From contig NZ_CP080492.1 of assembly GCF_019464495.1 (NCBI RefSeq), forward strand, positions 2,108,001-2,172,000: DNA of 64,000 nt, written 5' to 3'. This DNA comes from Leucobacter luti (GTDB lineage Bacteria; Actinomycetota; Actinomycetes; Actinomycetales; Microbacteriaceae). The notes beneath the pieces were generated by a model. It had not been told where the DNA came from and did not search any database. It was given only the letters and a program-made list of their open reading frames with translations. Position numbers and translations under genes: made by a program. This document shows positions 1 to 8,890 of the stretch, in pieces (the first letter of the stretch is position 1; each line of letters opens with the position of its first letter).

Positions 1-718
1 GGTGCAGGCAGGTCGAGTGCGCGCAGCACGTTGGCTGCAACGCGGTGATGCCCGACGGGAGCGAGGTGCAGCCGGTCGTGCGACCAATACTGGCGGCCGG
101 CGAGCTCTGCGTCGCTCCAGTTGTCGGCAAAGCGCACGTCGAGCCCGGCAGCGATTACCGCAGCGGCACGCGTGAGCTCGTCGCCCTTGGCGCGCACCCG
201 GCCACCCCTGGGAGCCCGCCAGTGGGGTTCGCGCCCGCGAGCAACAGCGGCTCGGCGCCCGCCTCCCGGATCTGGCGCAGCGCGGATTCCGTTTCCGAGG
301 CGATCCAGGCGAGATCGGTTCCGGGGCGCAGCATGTCGTTTCCGCCACCGTTAAAGCTCACGAGCGTTGGCGCGAGCGCGAGCGCCGGTCCGAGCTGCTC
401 CGCGAGGATTGCGCGGAGCAGGCGGCCGCGGATCGCGAGGTTGGCGTACTGGATCGGCGCTCCGTGTGCGTCAGCGAGGCCCTGGGCCACGAGATCAGCC
501 CAACCGCGCACCGAGCCGTCGGGTTGCTCATCGCCAACGCCCTCGGTAAAGCTGTCGCCGATCGCAACATATCGAATAGTCGCCGGTGCCTGCTCTGCTG
601 CCACCTCCCCAGCATATGCCTGCGAGCTGGGGTGAGTGAGGACTGTCGTGGCGCAGCCGCGGGCATCCGACAGTCCGCTGGGGTAACCCGCCGACACGCC
701 CGGCTTGCGCGCAGTCAC
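1..718 (-). CDS. SGNH/GDSL hydrolase, frameshifted and cut by window start
   Basis: Likely a small SGNH-fold esterase or lipase. The block I motif IGDSFTEG lies near the N-terminus and a GGGND motif follows. After the frame break the minus strand still encodes the family's C-terminal block with D-R-L-H-L (the DxxH catalytic pair). The break maps to the CCCC run at 205-208; one extra base joins the two halves. The open frame begins with a GTG at 718, but the domain could equally start from the GTG at 604; neither has a convincing ribosome binding site. The stop lies beyond position 1. Convergent or divergent partner is rpmB, which runs the other way. Function at family level is well supported; substrate is unknown. 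Confidence 0.72.
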
Positions 719-879
719 GGAGCAACGTAAGCTTGCTCCTTGGCTGTGCGCCGTCCCAGTGCGCAGACCGTGGGAGCGTTTCCGCTCGTTCGTGGCTTCG
801 GCCGAGATCGAGTAGTTGCCCTCGCAGACAAGAAATCTTGGGTGAGGCCGTCCGGTCTCACGGTATGAGAGGAAACATC

Positions 880-1116
880 ATGGCAGCAGTGTGCCAGGTG
901 ACCGGAGCCGTCCCCGGCTTTGGACACAACATTTCGCACTCGCACCGTCGCACCAAGCGTCGGTTCGATCCGAACATCCAGAAGAAGACCTACTTCGTGC
1001 CCTCACTCGGCCGCAAGGTGACGCTCACCCTGTCGGCTAAGGGCATCAAGGTCATCGATGCCCGCGGCATCGAGTCCGTTGTTGCTGATCTGCAGAAGCG
1101 TGGGGTGAAGATCTAA
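880..1116 (+). CDS. rpmB: 50S ribosomal protein L28
   Basis: 78-residue ribosomal protein of the large subunit. The N-terminus MAAVCQVTG and the central [10 protein letters not shown] and [14 protein letters not shown] stretches are typical of L28. It has a single cysteine and no paired CxxC zinc ligands, so it is the zinc-independent form. A GAGAGGAAACATC leader gives a usable ribosome binding site. It starts a three-gene ribosomal operon and its TAA stop overlaps the ATG of rpmG by one base. Confidence 0.97.
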   Translation: MAAVCQVTGAVPGFGHNISHSHRRTKRRFDPNIQKKTYFVPSLGRKVTLTLSAKGIKVIDARGIESVVADLQKRGVKI

Positions 1117-1283
1117 TGGCTAAGGATAAGGACGTACGTCCGATTATCAAGCTCCGCTCGACGGCTGGCACGGGTTACACGTATGTGACCAAGAAGAACC
1201 GTCGGAACACCCCGGACCGCCTCGTGCTCAAGAAGTACGACCCGGTAGTCCGTAAGCACGTTGACTTCCGAGAGGAGCGCTAA
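1116..1283 (+). CDS. rpmG: 50S ribosomal protein L33 (cysteine-free)
   Basis: 55-residue L33, shorter than most gene-calling cut-offs. The protein begins [20 protein letters not shown] and ends DFREER. It has no cysteine at all, so it lacks the zinc ribbon of the C+ form. The ATG overlaps the rpmB stop by one base, and the stop is two bases before the rpsN ATG, so the three genes are surely co-transcribed. In other actinobacteria, cysteine-free L28/L33/S14 sets are often Zur-controlled duplicates; I could not find a convincing Zur box upstream here. Confidence 0.95.
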   Translation: MAKDKDVRPIIKLRSTAGTGYTYVTKKNRRNTPDRLVLKKYDPVVRKHVDFREER

Positions 1284-1285
1284 AC

Positions 1286-1591
1286 ATGGCTAAGAAGAGC
1301 ATGATCGCTAAGAACAAGCAGCGTCAGGTGATCGTTGAGCGCTACGCCGCGAAGCGCCTTGAGCTGAAGAAGGCCCTCGTTGACCCCAACGGGACCGACG
1401 AGAGCCGTGAGGCAGCTCGGAACGGCCTGCAGAAGCTGCCCCGCAACGCTTCGCCGGTGCGCGTGCGCAGCCGCGACGTCATCGATGGCCGCCCCCGTGG
1501 CGTGCTGTCGAAGTTCGGTGTTTCCCGTGTTCGCTTCCGCGACATGGCGCACCGTGGCGAGCTTCCCGGCATCACCAAGTCGAGCTGGTAA
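1286..1591 (+). CDS. rpsN: 30S ribosomal protein S14 (zinc-free long form)
   Basis: 101-residue S14 of the long type (the short zinc-binding type is about 61 residues). [14 protein letters not shown] at the N-terminus, the [21 protein letters not shown] core (here [15 protein letters not shown]) and the end GITKSSW identify it. No CxxC motif is present. It is the last gene of the rpmB-rpmG-rpsN operon and is followed by a strong hairpin terminator at 1634-1669. Confidence 0.97.
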   Translation: MAKKSMIAKNKQRQVIVERYAAKRLELKKALVDPNGTDESREAARNGLQKLPRNASPVRVRSRDVIDGRPRGVLSKFGVSRVRFRDMAHRGELPGITKSSW

Positions 1592-1633
1592 TCAGCTCGC
1601 ACGTGTGATTCGGTAGGTGCTGAACTACGCGAG

Positions 1634-1669
1634 ATGGGCGCGAATCCTTCGGGGTTCGCGCCCATTTTT
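1634..1669 (+). terminator. Rho-independent terminator of rpmB-rpmG-rpsN
   Basis: Perfect 11-bp stem ATGGGCGCGAA / TTCGCGCCCAT with a 10-base loop, followed directly by a T-run. It lies 43 bp after the rpsN stop. Confidence 0.9.
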
Positions 1670-1841
1670 GTGTCTGTTTGCGACACGCCACGCCGAATTG
1701 CCGTGACGGGATCCGCATAAAACCGCCAAACTGGGGTAGATTCGTAGCGATCAACCGATCGGACCCTCCCAAACCGGTGGGGACACCTGAACCAGATCAG
1801 GGGCTCGGCCATTGAATGTCGTCGCCCTGGAAGGACACAAC

Positions 1842-2120
1842 ATGGCACTCAACAAGACCGAGCTTGTCGCTAAGATCGCCGCAGAGACCGGCCAGAGCCA
1901 GGCCGCAGTTTCCAACGTGATCGACGGGCTGTTCGCCGCTGTCTCTGAGACTGTCGCCGCAGGCGAGAAGGTTTCGATCCCCGGCTGGATCTCGTTCGAG
2001 ACCGCGACGACCGCTGCCCGCACCGGCCGTAACCCCCGCACGGGCGAGACCATCAACATCCCCGCTGGCAAGCGCGTTAAGGTGTCGGTTGGCTCCAAGC
2101 TCAAGGCTGCCGTGAAGTAA
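1842..2120 (+). CDS. hup: HU family DNA-binding protein
   Basis: 92-residue histone-like nucleoid protein. It begins MALNKTELVAKIAAETGQSQ, has the GEKVSIPGWISFE segment and the arm sequence with RTGRNPRTGETINIPAG, all standard for HU/IHF. It has no lysine-rich C-terminal tail as found in mycobacterial HupB, so it is the short form. A leader with GGAAGGACACAAC just before the ATG is a good ribosome binding site. It is a single-gene unit: the upstream operon ends in a terminator and a second terminator follows at 2133-2174. A TAGATT box at 1737-1742 could be its -10 element. Confidence 0.96.
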   Translation: MALNKTELVAKIAAETGQSQAAVSNVIDGLFAAVSETVAAGEKVSIPGWISFETATTAARTGRNPRTGETINIPAGKRVKVSVGSKLKAAVK

Positions 2121-2132
2121 TTTCACCCACCT

Positions 2133-2174
2133 CACCACACCCCCGGGGCATTTGCTCCGGGGGTGTGGTGTTTC
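2133..2174 (+). terminator. Rho-independent terminator of hup
   Basis: Perfect 14-bp stem CACCACACCCCCGG / CCGGGGGTGTGGTG with a 10-base loop, then TTTCT. It starts 12 bp after the hup stop. Confidence 0.9.
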
Positions 2175-2225
2175 TCGGGCACCAGACTGATCTTGTGTAC
2201 ATGGAGCAGGCCGTAGGCTAGGTGT

Positions 2226-4222
2226 GTGCCTCGTTCTCTGCGTGTTCTTGCTCCTGCCCTGCTGCTCGCGGCAACTCTTGGGATGCTGCTCGTGGGGCTC
2301 GCAATTGGCGGGGCTGCCGCCGAGCGGACCCTGGTGGATCCCGGTGCCGTCGTGCGCTACGGCGTCCCCATCACGCGCACGCTCGTCAACATCGCCATGG
2401 CTGGCCTCATCGGCTCGGTCGTCATGGCAATCTGGGCGTTTTCGAGTGAGCGGCCCGAGATGCGCCTGGCGCTCGACATCGCGGCCGGCTCCGCCGCCGT
2501 CCTGACCGTCGCAAGCGCCGCGACCCTCATCTTCACTTACGTTGACGTTTCCGGCCTCCCGTTCTCGGGGACGCCAGCTTCGGCGCGGGCCTCGCCCAGT
2601 TCGTCACCGAGATTGAGCTCGGCCAGCTGTGGTTCATCGAACTCCTCCTCGCCGCGGCGACGACCGTGCTGGCGTTCGCGGTGCGTGATCGGCGCCTGGT
2701 GCTGCTGGTGCTCATTGCAGCGCTTGCCACCTCACTGCCGCTCGCACAGCAGGGCCACGCCGCAGGCGCTTCGGGACACAGCCAGGCCGTAAACTCCCTC
2801 CTCGTGCACCTGATCGGCGCTGCCGTGTGGTTGGGCGGACTGCTGACTCTCGTCTTCGTCGCGTGGACCGTCGACCGAAAGCGGCTCTCAGTTCTCGCCG
2901 CCCGCTACTCCACGCTTGCGCTCTTCGCCTTCATCGGCGTCGCTGCTTCAGGGGTCGTCAGCGCCTGGCTGCGTATCGGCTCGCTCGATGCCCTGTTCGG
3001 CACGGGCTACGGCGTGCTCGTGATCCTGAAGACGGTCTCGCTCATCGCGCTCGGCACGTTCGGCGCGGTGCAGCGCCAATGGCTGATCCCGCGCATTGCC
3101 GACTCTGCCCGAGGGCAGCGCGCATTCGTGTGGTTCGTGACCGCCGAGCTAGCCGTAATGGGCATCGCGAGCGGTGTTGCAGGCGCCCTGGGCCGCACCG
3201 CGACCCCCGTTGCCTTGGAGCCGGCACGAGACCAGGGAGGCAAGATCAGCCCGGCCGAGTGGCTCACCGGTGATCCACTTCCGCCGGAGCTTACCCCGTC
3301 GAGCTACCTCACCATCTGGAAGTTCGACCTCGCCTGGGCGCTCGTGTGCGTCTTCGCACTCGGGCTCTACCTCGCTGCGGTGATCCGGCTCGCCCGGCGC
3401 GGCGATCGCTGGCCGATCGGCCGCACCATCTCCTGGGCGCTCGGCATCGCATTCCTGTTCTACACGACCAACGGTGCGCTGAATGCCTATGAGCAGTACA
3501 TGTTTAGCGTGCACATGCTCGCGCACATGATGCTGACGATGCTGATTCCGTTGATGCTCGTGCTCGGCGCCCCTGTCACACTCGCGCTGCGCGCCGCCGA
3601 GAAGCGCACCGACGGCTCCTGGGGCGGCCGCGAGTGGATCATGTGGGCCGTGCAGACCCCGTATTCAAAGTTCATCACGCACCCCGCTGTCGCAGCAATC
3701 GTGTTTGCCGGTTCGCTGTGGGTGTTCTACTTCACGCCGATCGCACGCTGGGCAGCGTCAGAGCATCTCGGGCACCAGTGGATGATCATCCACTTCCTGA
3801 TCGCTGGCTACCTGTTCAGCTTGTCCATGATTGGCATCGACCCGGTGCCGTATCGCTTCCCGTATCCGCTCCGCCTCGTCACGCTCTTTGCGACGATGGC
3901 CTCGCACGCGTTCTTCGGCGTGACGATCATGACCGGCGACGGGCTCATGCTCGCCGACTGGTACGGCGCCATGGGGCGCACGTGGGGTGCGACACCGCTT
4001 GAGGATCAATCAACGGGGGGCGGGATCGCCTGGGGAATCGGCGAATTGCCCACGCTCGCGCTTGCACTGGTCGTCGCCGTGCAATGGTCGCGCAGCGATG
4101 ACAAAGAGCAGAAACGCAAGGATCGCTTCGCGGATCGCTCGGGCGAAGCCGAGTTGCACGCCTACAACGACATGCTTGCCGCGCAGGCGAAGCGCGATAC
4201 CCGCACGGCGCAGCGCCCGTAG
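2226..4222 (+). CDS. CopD-CtaG fusion: copper transport / cytochrome c oxidase assembly membrane protein (frameshifted)
   Basis: Polytopic membrane protein of about 665 residues once repaired. The first half is a CopD-type copper-resistance domain (many membrane helices, HLIGAAVWLGGL motif). The second half is a caa3-type CtaG domain with histidine-rich helices (YMFSVHMLAHMMLTML, HQWMIIHFLIAGYLF) and the IGIDPVPYRFPYPLRL loop. The family is thought to deliver copper to the oxidase. The frame breaks at the GGGG run 2567-2570: the first frame reads correctly to VSGLPFSG, and one added G leads straight into DASFGAGLAQFVTEIELGQLW. Total length then divides by three exactly. The start is a GTG; nearby ATG codons are in other frames or inside the first helix. 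Confidence 0.88.
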
Positions 4223-4358
4223 CGGGCCAGCGGCCGTAGCGCGCTAGTGCTGTCGCGATAGCGCCCGTGGCGCGCCCGCGCACTGCGGACGAGTGGCACA
4301 CGGAGGCTCCAGGGGTGCGAGCCCCCGTCAGCCGTGCTCTCTGCGGGCGGCAGGGCGG

Positions 4359-4964
4359 TTATGCGCCCGGGGCGCCCGCCTCGGTGCCAGTCACGTCGGC
4401 ACGGTGGAAGTTCAAGTGCGAGCGTGAGGCAGTCGGCCCGCGCTGACCAAGGTAGCGCGAGTAGGTTGCGCCGGATCCGTACGGGCGGTCCGATGGCGAG
4501 GTGAGCCGGAAGAAGCACAGCTGCCCGATCTTCATCCCTGGCCACAACCGAATTGGGAGGGTTGCGACATTCGAGAGTTCGAGTGTCACGTGCCCTTCGA
4601 ACCCCGGGTCAATGAACCCGGCAGTTGAGTGGGTGAGCAACCCCAAGCGGCCCAGCGAACTTTTCCCTTCGAGCCGCGCGGCAACGTCATCGGGTAAGCC
4701 CACCTGCTCAAACGTTGAGCCGAGCACGAACTCGCCGGGATGCAGGATGAATCCCTCTGCGGGATCCACTTCGATGAGACGGGTGAGCTCCGGCTGTTCC
4801 TCTGCAGGATCGATCACCGCGTACTTGTGGTTATCGAAGAGCCGGAAGTAGCGATCAAGCCGTACATCGACACTCGATGGCTGCACCATCGACGCGTCGC
4901 TCGGGGAGAGCTGGATCCGGCCGGATTCGAGTTCAGCGTTGATATCGCGATCTGAGAGCAGCAC
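4359..4964 (-). CDS. dcd: dCTP deaminase, probably dUMP-forming
   Basis: 201-residue cytosolic enzyme of pyrimidine nucleotide synthesis. It begins with GTG as [12 protein letters not shown] and carries the family core [17 protein letters not shown] and [15 protein letters not shown] with the catalytic Glu, then IGQLCFFRL and YQ-like [13 protein letters not shown]. Actinobacterial members with this core usually combine dCTP deaminase and dUTPase activity, giving dUMP directly; that part is inferred from family knowledge. It stands alone, with the MFS gene upstream on the same strand. Confidence 0.95.
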   Translation of the reverse strand: MLLSDRDINAELESGRIQLSPSDASMVQPSSVDVRLDRYFRLFDNHKYAVIDPAEEQPELTRLIEVDPAEGFILHPGEFVLGSTFEQVGLPDDVAARLEGKSSLGRLGLLTHSTAGFIDPGFEGHVTLELSNVATLPIRLWPGMKIGQLCFFRLTSPSDRPYGSGATYSRYLGQRGPTASRSHLNFHRADVTGTEAGAPGA

Positions 4965-4988
4965 GGTGCCTATCCTACGTGAGGGAGG

Positions 4989-6154
4989 TCAGCCCGGGAA
5001 GGAAACGCGCGGCCGGGGGCGGCGCAACTGCGTCACGAACAGCAGTGCCGCGGCGAGTGTGAAGGCGCAACTCATCACGAGTGGCCCCTGAGCGCCGCCT
5101 GCTGACGCGTACGCGATACCGCCGAGCAGCGGACCGGTCATCGCGCCGATGTTGAGCGCCGCCGTCCCGAACGCACCCGCCATCGTGGGAGCATCGGGGG
5201 CAGCGCGGAGCGAGGCCGCAATGAGGGTGCTCCCCACGGCAAACGACAGCGCTCCCTGCGCGAAAGCCAGGAGGAGGAGCACTGCAGGAATCGCGGCGAA
5301 GCTCGCGAGGATTGCCCAGCCGAAGAAGAGCGCGATTCCACCCACTGCGAGGACGCGCCGCGCGTGGACATCGCCCCAGCGGCCGGCCGCGGCAACACCG
5401 CCGAAGGCGCCCATGCCGAACAGCGCGAGCACCACGGGAACCGTCGTCGTGGGCAGCCCTGCGATCTCAGTGGCCACGGGGGCGAGGTAGGTGAACGCAC
5501 AGAAGGTGGCCCCGTTGACGAGCGCGCAGGCTCCGAGCGGCACGGTGAGGGTGCTGCGACGGAGCGCGGCGAACTCGCGCCGCAGGGGGTGAGTGGGGCT
5601 GCACCGCTCGTGCGGCGTGGTGCGAGAGTGAGCACCGCGAGGAGCGCTGGGAGCGACAGGAGCGCGACGCCCCAGAGCGTGGCTCGCCAGCTCAGTGCCG
5701 CACCCACTGCGGCGCCCGCTGGGACTCCGACGATGAGGGCGAGTGTGGTTCCACCGAGCACAACCGCGAGCGCGCGAGCGATGCGGTCAGCTGGCACGAG
5801 CGCCGTGACGGTGGCGAGGGTCACGGCCAGAAACCCGGCGCTGGTGAGCGCCGCGCCTACGCGGGTGAGGAGGAGCACAGCGAAACTGTCCGACATCGCG
5901 CCAATGACGTGCAGCATGATGAATAGTGCGAGCAGTGTGGAGAGCGCCAGCCGGGGCGACCAGCGGCGGCTTACCGCGGCCACGCTGGGTGCGCCGATGA
6001 CCATACCGGCCGCAAACGCGGAGGTGAGGGCGCTGGCCTGGGGCAACGTGATGTCGAGATCTGCGGCGATGGGCTGTAACAGCCCGGCCAGCATGAACTC
6101 GGAGGTGCTTTGCGCGAAAACGGCGCACGCGAGTAAGAAGATGATGAATGGCAT
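4989..6154 (-). CDS. MFS drug-efflux-type transporter (frameshifted)
   Basis: Twelve-helix major facilitator, about 388 residues after repair. The N-terminal helix with FAQSTSEFMLAGLLQPIAADL and the motif ALTSAFAAGMVIGAP match the Cmx/CmrA (chloramphenicol-resistance-like) and AraJ branch of DHA1 exporters. The frame breaks in the GGGGG run at 5585-5589 (CCCCC on the coding strand): one added C joins PLTPL to RREFAALRRSTLTVPLGA and the second half runs to a stop at 4989. I start at the ATG at 6154, which begins MPFIIFLL just before helix 1. An upstream in-frame start at 6211 would add a proline- and arginine-rich 19-residue tail. Substrate is not predictable. Confidence 0.82.
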
Positions 6155-6728
6155 CGTGGGTCTTTCGTGAGGAAGCGACGGTCGTGGGCGGACCGGCACA
6201 GCAGTGCTCACGCGTGTGGGATCACCGGTGTCATCGTGTGGGGCTCAGAACGCAGCGGTTCAGAGCGTGGATGATGGGATCACCGAGTGGCGCCTGGTGA
6301 AAAGCGCGACGATGTGGTGTGAGCTACCGGCGTGCCGGCAGCTCGACCTTTGATGCTTCGGGAGAACTCACGCTCGCAGTCTACGCGGTCCATTGCAGTG
6401 GCGCGCGAATGCCCCGAGCTGCGGCTGGGGCTGGGGCCGGGCGGAGGGAGACGGGGCCGGGCTGGGCTGGGGCCGAGCGGAGGGGGCGGGAGCTGCAATC
6501 GGGGACTGCGGCGTGCTGGTGTTCCTCGCAGACCAGATCCACATCGTATCCAGAGCATCGACATTCATCGGAATACTCCAAGGTAAACCCTAATTTTGGC
6601 TCCGGTTGGATACAATGGGAGCGCGGCGAGGGAGCGGGCGCGAGGCTCGCGATGGCAAGACTGCGCCAGCACCATAGCGACAACGACCGGCTCACCGCTG
6701 CCACCGTAGCCGGGGATAGAGGATCAGC
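6155..6728. other. Intergenic region upstream of the VOC gene
   Basis: No convincing gene. It lies between divergent transcription units (MFS on minus, VOC on plus). It contains a long G-rich tract at 6427-6490 and a TTGGATACAAT site at 6606-6616 with a weaker relative, ATCGTATCCAG, at 6543-6553. These are candidate GntR operator sites. Confidence 0.6.
6606..6616 (+). promoter_or_regulatory. Candidate GntR operator site upstream of the VOC gene
   Basis: TTGGATACAAT, a near-palindrome of the ATTGTATCCAAT type common for FCD-class GntR regulators. Ten of 11 bases match two identical sites at 11141-11151 and 11328-11338. It lies 112 bp before the VOC start codon. Confidence 0.45.
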
Positions 6729-7250
6729 GTGACGACCACACTGCCAGGCCTGCGCGGCACCGACCACATCGGCGTGACCGTGCCCGATATCGAGCAGGCG
6801 CACGAGTTCTTCACCGAGATCCTTGGGTGCGCGTATGTGTACACACTCGGTCCGTTCCTGCCCAACGGCTCCTGGATGAGTGAGCACCTCAATATCGAGG
6901 ACCACTCGGTGATGCGCGAGATCCGGTTCTACCGCTGCGGCAATGGTGCCAACTTCGAGGTGTTCGAGTATGACGTCGCCGACGCCGCGACGGTGCCCCC
7001 GAAGAACAGCGACGTCGGGGGTCACCACGTGGCGCTCTACGTGGACGACCTCGACGCTGCGGTGGAGTTTCTGAAAGACCGTGGCATCCGCGTACTCGGC
7101 GCGCCAACGGCGAGCTCGGGGCCGAGCTTCGGGAAGCGCTGGGTGTACTTCCTCGCGCCGTGGGGGATGCAGTTTGAGCTCGTGAGCTTCCCGCAAGGCA
7201 AAGCGTACGAAGCGACGGCTGACGTGCTGCTGTGGGACACCCGCGAGTAG
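6729..7250 (+). CDS. VOC (glyoxalase/dioxygenase superfamily) protein
   Basis: 173-residue vicinal-oxygen-chelate protein. Two beta-alpha-beta-beta-beta modules are visible: TDHIGVTVPDIEQAHEFFTEILG at the start, and GGHHVALYVDDLDAAVEFLKDRG followed by FLAPWGMQFELVSFP. The likely metal ligands are the His of TDHIG, the His of GHHVAL and the Glu of FELV. Members act as lyases, epimerases or ring-cleavage dioxygenases, so the reaction is open. GTG start. It converges with the GntR gene, 40 bp apart, and its neighbours suggest a role in the degradation pathway that extends to 15 kb. Confidence 0.85.
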   Translation: MTTTLPGLRGTDHIGVTVPDIEQAHEFFTEILGCAYVYTLGPFLPNGSWMSEHLNIEDHSVMREIRFYRCGNGANFEVFEYDVADAATVPPKNSDVGGHHVALYVDDLDAAVEFLKDRGIRVLGAPTASSGPSFGKRWVYFLAPWGMQFELVSFPQGKAYEATADVLLWDTRE

Positions 7251-7290
7251 CGAACGGTGCTTGCGGTGTCTGCGGAATACGCGCGCAGCG

Positions 7291-7968
7291 CTAGTCGCGC
7301 ACCTCGGGCTCCTGGAAGATCTCGGGATGCTGCACCAGGCTTAACCGCGTGCTTCGGATATGCGATTGCACGATGCGCTCTGCCTCGTCGACGTCACCGC
7401 GTTCAATTGCGAGCACGAGCAATTCGTGTTCCAGGTGCACCGTGCGATTCGCGTGCACACCGAAAATCTGTGAGTAGGCACGTCGGTAGTGCTGCGTGGT
7501 GTTCCAGAGCCGTGACACGAACTCGCCGAGCACGCTTGTCTGCGCGCCGGAGTACGACAAGCTGTGAAAATCGCGGTCGAGCTTCAAAAACTCCTCAATG
7601 CTGTCCGTCTCTCGCATCGCGTCGCAAAGCTCGCGCAACTGCCGCACGGCTGACGGTGCAAGCGCAGGGATGCTCATTCGCACGAGGAGCGGTTCGACCC
7701 GCTCCCGGATCTGGTACACCTCCTCGCACTCTTCGAGGCTGAGCTTGGCCACCCACGCCCCGGTGTTGGGGATCAAGGTGACGAGGCCCTCGGCTTCAAG
7801 CAGCCGCAGAGCGTCGCGCACTGGAAGTCTGCTCGCACCAAAGTGATCCGCGAGTTCCTCCTGCACAATACGCTCGCCAGGGGCGTATTCGCCTGCGAGG
7901 ATCATCTGGCGCAGGCCCGCGGCCACGCGCGTGTTTGCGCTGATCGTGGGTGTAGGTCGAGCTGTCAT
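7291..7968 (-). CDS. GntR family (FadR/FCD subfamily) transcriptional regulator
   Basis: 225-residue repressor. The N-terminal winged helix-turn-helix includes ERIVQEELADHFGASRLPVRDALRLLEAEGLV at about residues 33-65. The C-terminal FCD ligand domain shows the D-x(3)-H pattern in LDRDFHSLSYSGA and the later HANRTVHLEHELLVLAIERGD histidines that hold a metal or carboxylate ligand in the family. FCD regulators usually sense organic acids. It sits at one end of the catabolic island. Three similar 11-bp sites upstream of VOC, of the second SDR and of the E1 gene are natural operator candidates. Confidence 0.92.
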   Translation of the reverse strand: MTARPTPTISANTRVAAGLRQMILAGEYAPGERIVQEELADHFGASRLPVRDALRLLEAEGLVTLIPNTGAWVAKLSLEECEEVYQIRERVEPLLVRMSIPALAPSAVRQLRELCDAMRETDSIEEFLKLDRDFHSLSYSGAQTSVLGEFVSRLWNTTQHYRRAYSQIFGVHANRTVHLEHELLVLAIERGDVDEAERIVQSHIRSTRLSLVQHPEIFQEPEVRD

Positions 7969-8056
7969 CGTCGGTGACTCCGTCGGCTGGTGAGCGAGGG
8001 GCGCGGGTGCCCCTCATCGATAGTAGCGTTCCGGGAAATCGCTGCCCGCGGCGGCA

Positions 8057-8812
8057 TCAATACCAGTCACCATCGATGGTGAGTCCGCCGTCGACAACGA
8101 GTGTGTGCCCGGTCACGAATGACGACTGCGGCGTCGCGAGGAAGTGTGCAGCCGCCGCAATCTCGGCGGGGCGGGCGAAGCGTCCTACCGGAGTGCGGGC
8201 AAGGATCGCAGCGTCGTTGAGCTTGCCGGCAGCAAGCAGCTCGTCGGTGAGCGCGGTGCGCACGTACCCGGGGGCGACGGCGTTCACGCGAATCCCGTGT
8301 GTGCCCCACTCAACTGCGAGTGTGCGCGTGAGGCCACCAACGGCTGCTTTCGCGGATGTATAACTCGCACGGCCGGGCATCCCCGCGAAGGCCGCGACAC
8401 TGGCGACGTTGACGATGGTGCCACCCGACTCACGGAGCGCTGGGAAGGCTTCCCTGCACACGCGCATCGTGCCGGTCACGTGGATATCAAGGAGCAGTGA
8501 GAAGGCGGCGTCGGTGCAGCGATCGCTCGGTTCAGGCCTGGCGATCCCCGCTGAGTTGAACACGGTGTCGATCCTGCCCTCGACCGCGAGGATCCCTGCA
8601 ACGGCGTCCGCAACGGAGGCGGAACTGGTGACGTCGCAGATCGCTCCCCGCGCGTGATCCTGACCCAGCTCGCTGACTGCTTCGGCAAGGTGCTGTGCAT
8701 TGAGATCTGCGATCACGGCGCGGCCACCTGCCGCGATCCAATGCTGCGCGAACGCGCGGCCGATTCCCGAAGCGCCGCCGGTAATCAGGGCGACGGGCTG
8801 ATGGTGGTCCAT
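8057..8812 (-). CDS. SDR family oxidoreductase
   Basis: 251-residue short-chain dehydrogenase. The glycine-rich cofactor motif TGGASGIG is at about residues 11-18, followed by an acidic residue in VIADLNAQ that favours NAD. The NSAG motif, the catalytic Ser in NVASVAAF, and the Y-x(3)-K pair in ASYTSAK are all present; it ends VVDGGLTIDGDWY. I start at the ATG at 8812, which has AGGAGCAC just upstream, rather than the longer frame to 8869. It follows the MHS transporter across a strong hairpin. Substrate is probably a hydroxy acid or diol handled by this cluster. Confidence 0.93.
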   Translation of the reverse strand: MDHHQPVALITGGASGIGRAFAQHWIAAGGRAVIADLNAQHLAEAVSELGQDHARGAICDVTSSASVADAVAGILAVEGRIDTVFNSAGIARPEPSDRCTDAAFSLLLDIHVTGTMRVCREAFPALRESGGTIVNVASVAAFAGMPGRASYTSAKAAVGGLTRTLAVEWGTHGIRVNAVAPGYVRTALTDELLAAGKLNDAAILARTPVGRFARPAEIAAAAHFLATPQSSFVTGHTLVVDGGLTIDGDWY

Positions 8813-8832
8813 AGTGCTCCTCCGGTCACAGC

Positions 8833-8870
8833 TGTGGGGTGGCGCTGAGTTGACCCAGCGCCACCCCACA
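8833..8870 (-). terminator. Intra-operon hairpin after the MHS transporter gene
   Basis: Perfect 15-bp GC-rich stem TGTGGGGTGGCGCTG / CAGCGCCACCCCACA with an 8-base loop, 20 bp after the transporter stop and 20 bp before the next start. No T-run follows, so it may stabilise or attenuate transcript rather than end it. Confidence 0.6.
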
Positions 8871-8890
8871 CTGTGCGTGCGTCGTCGGGG

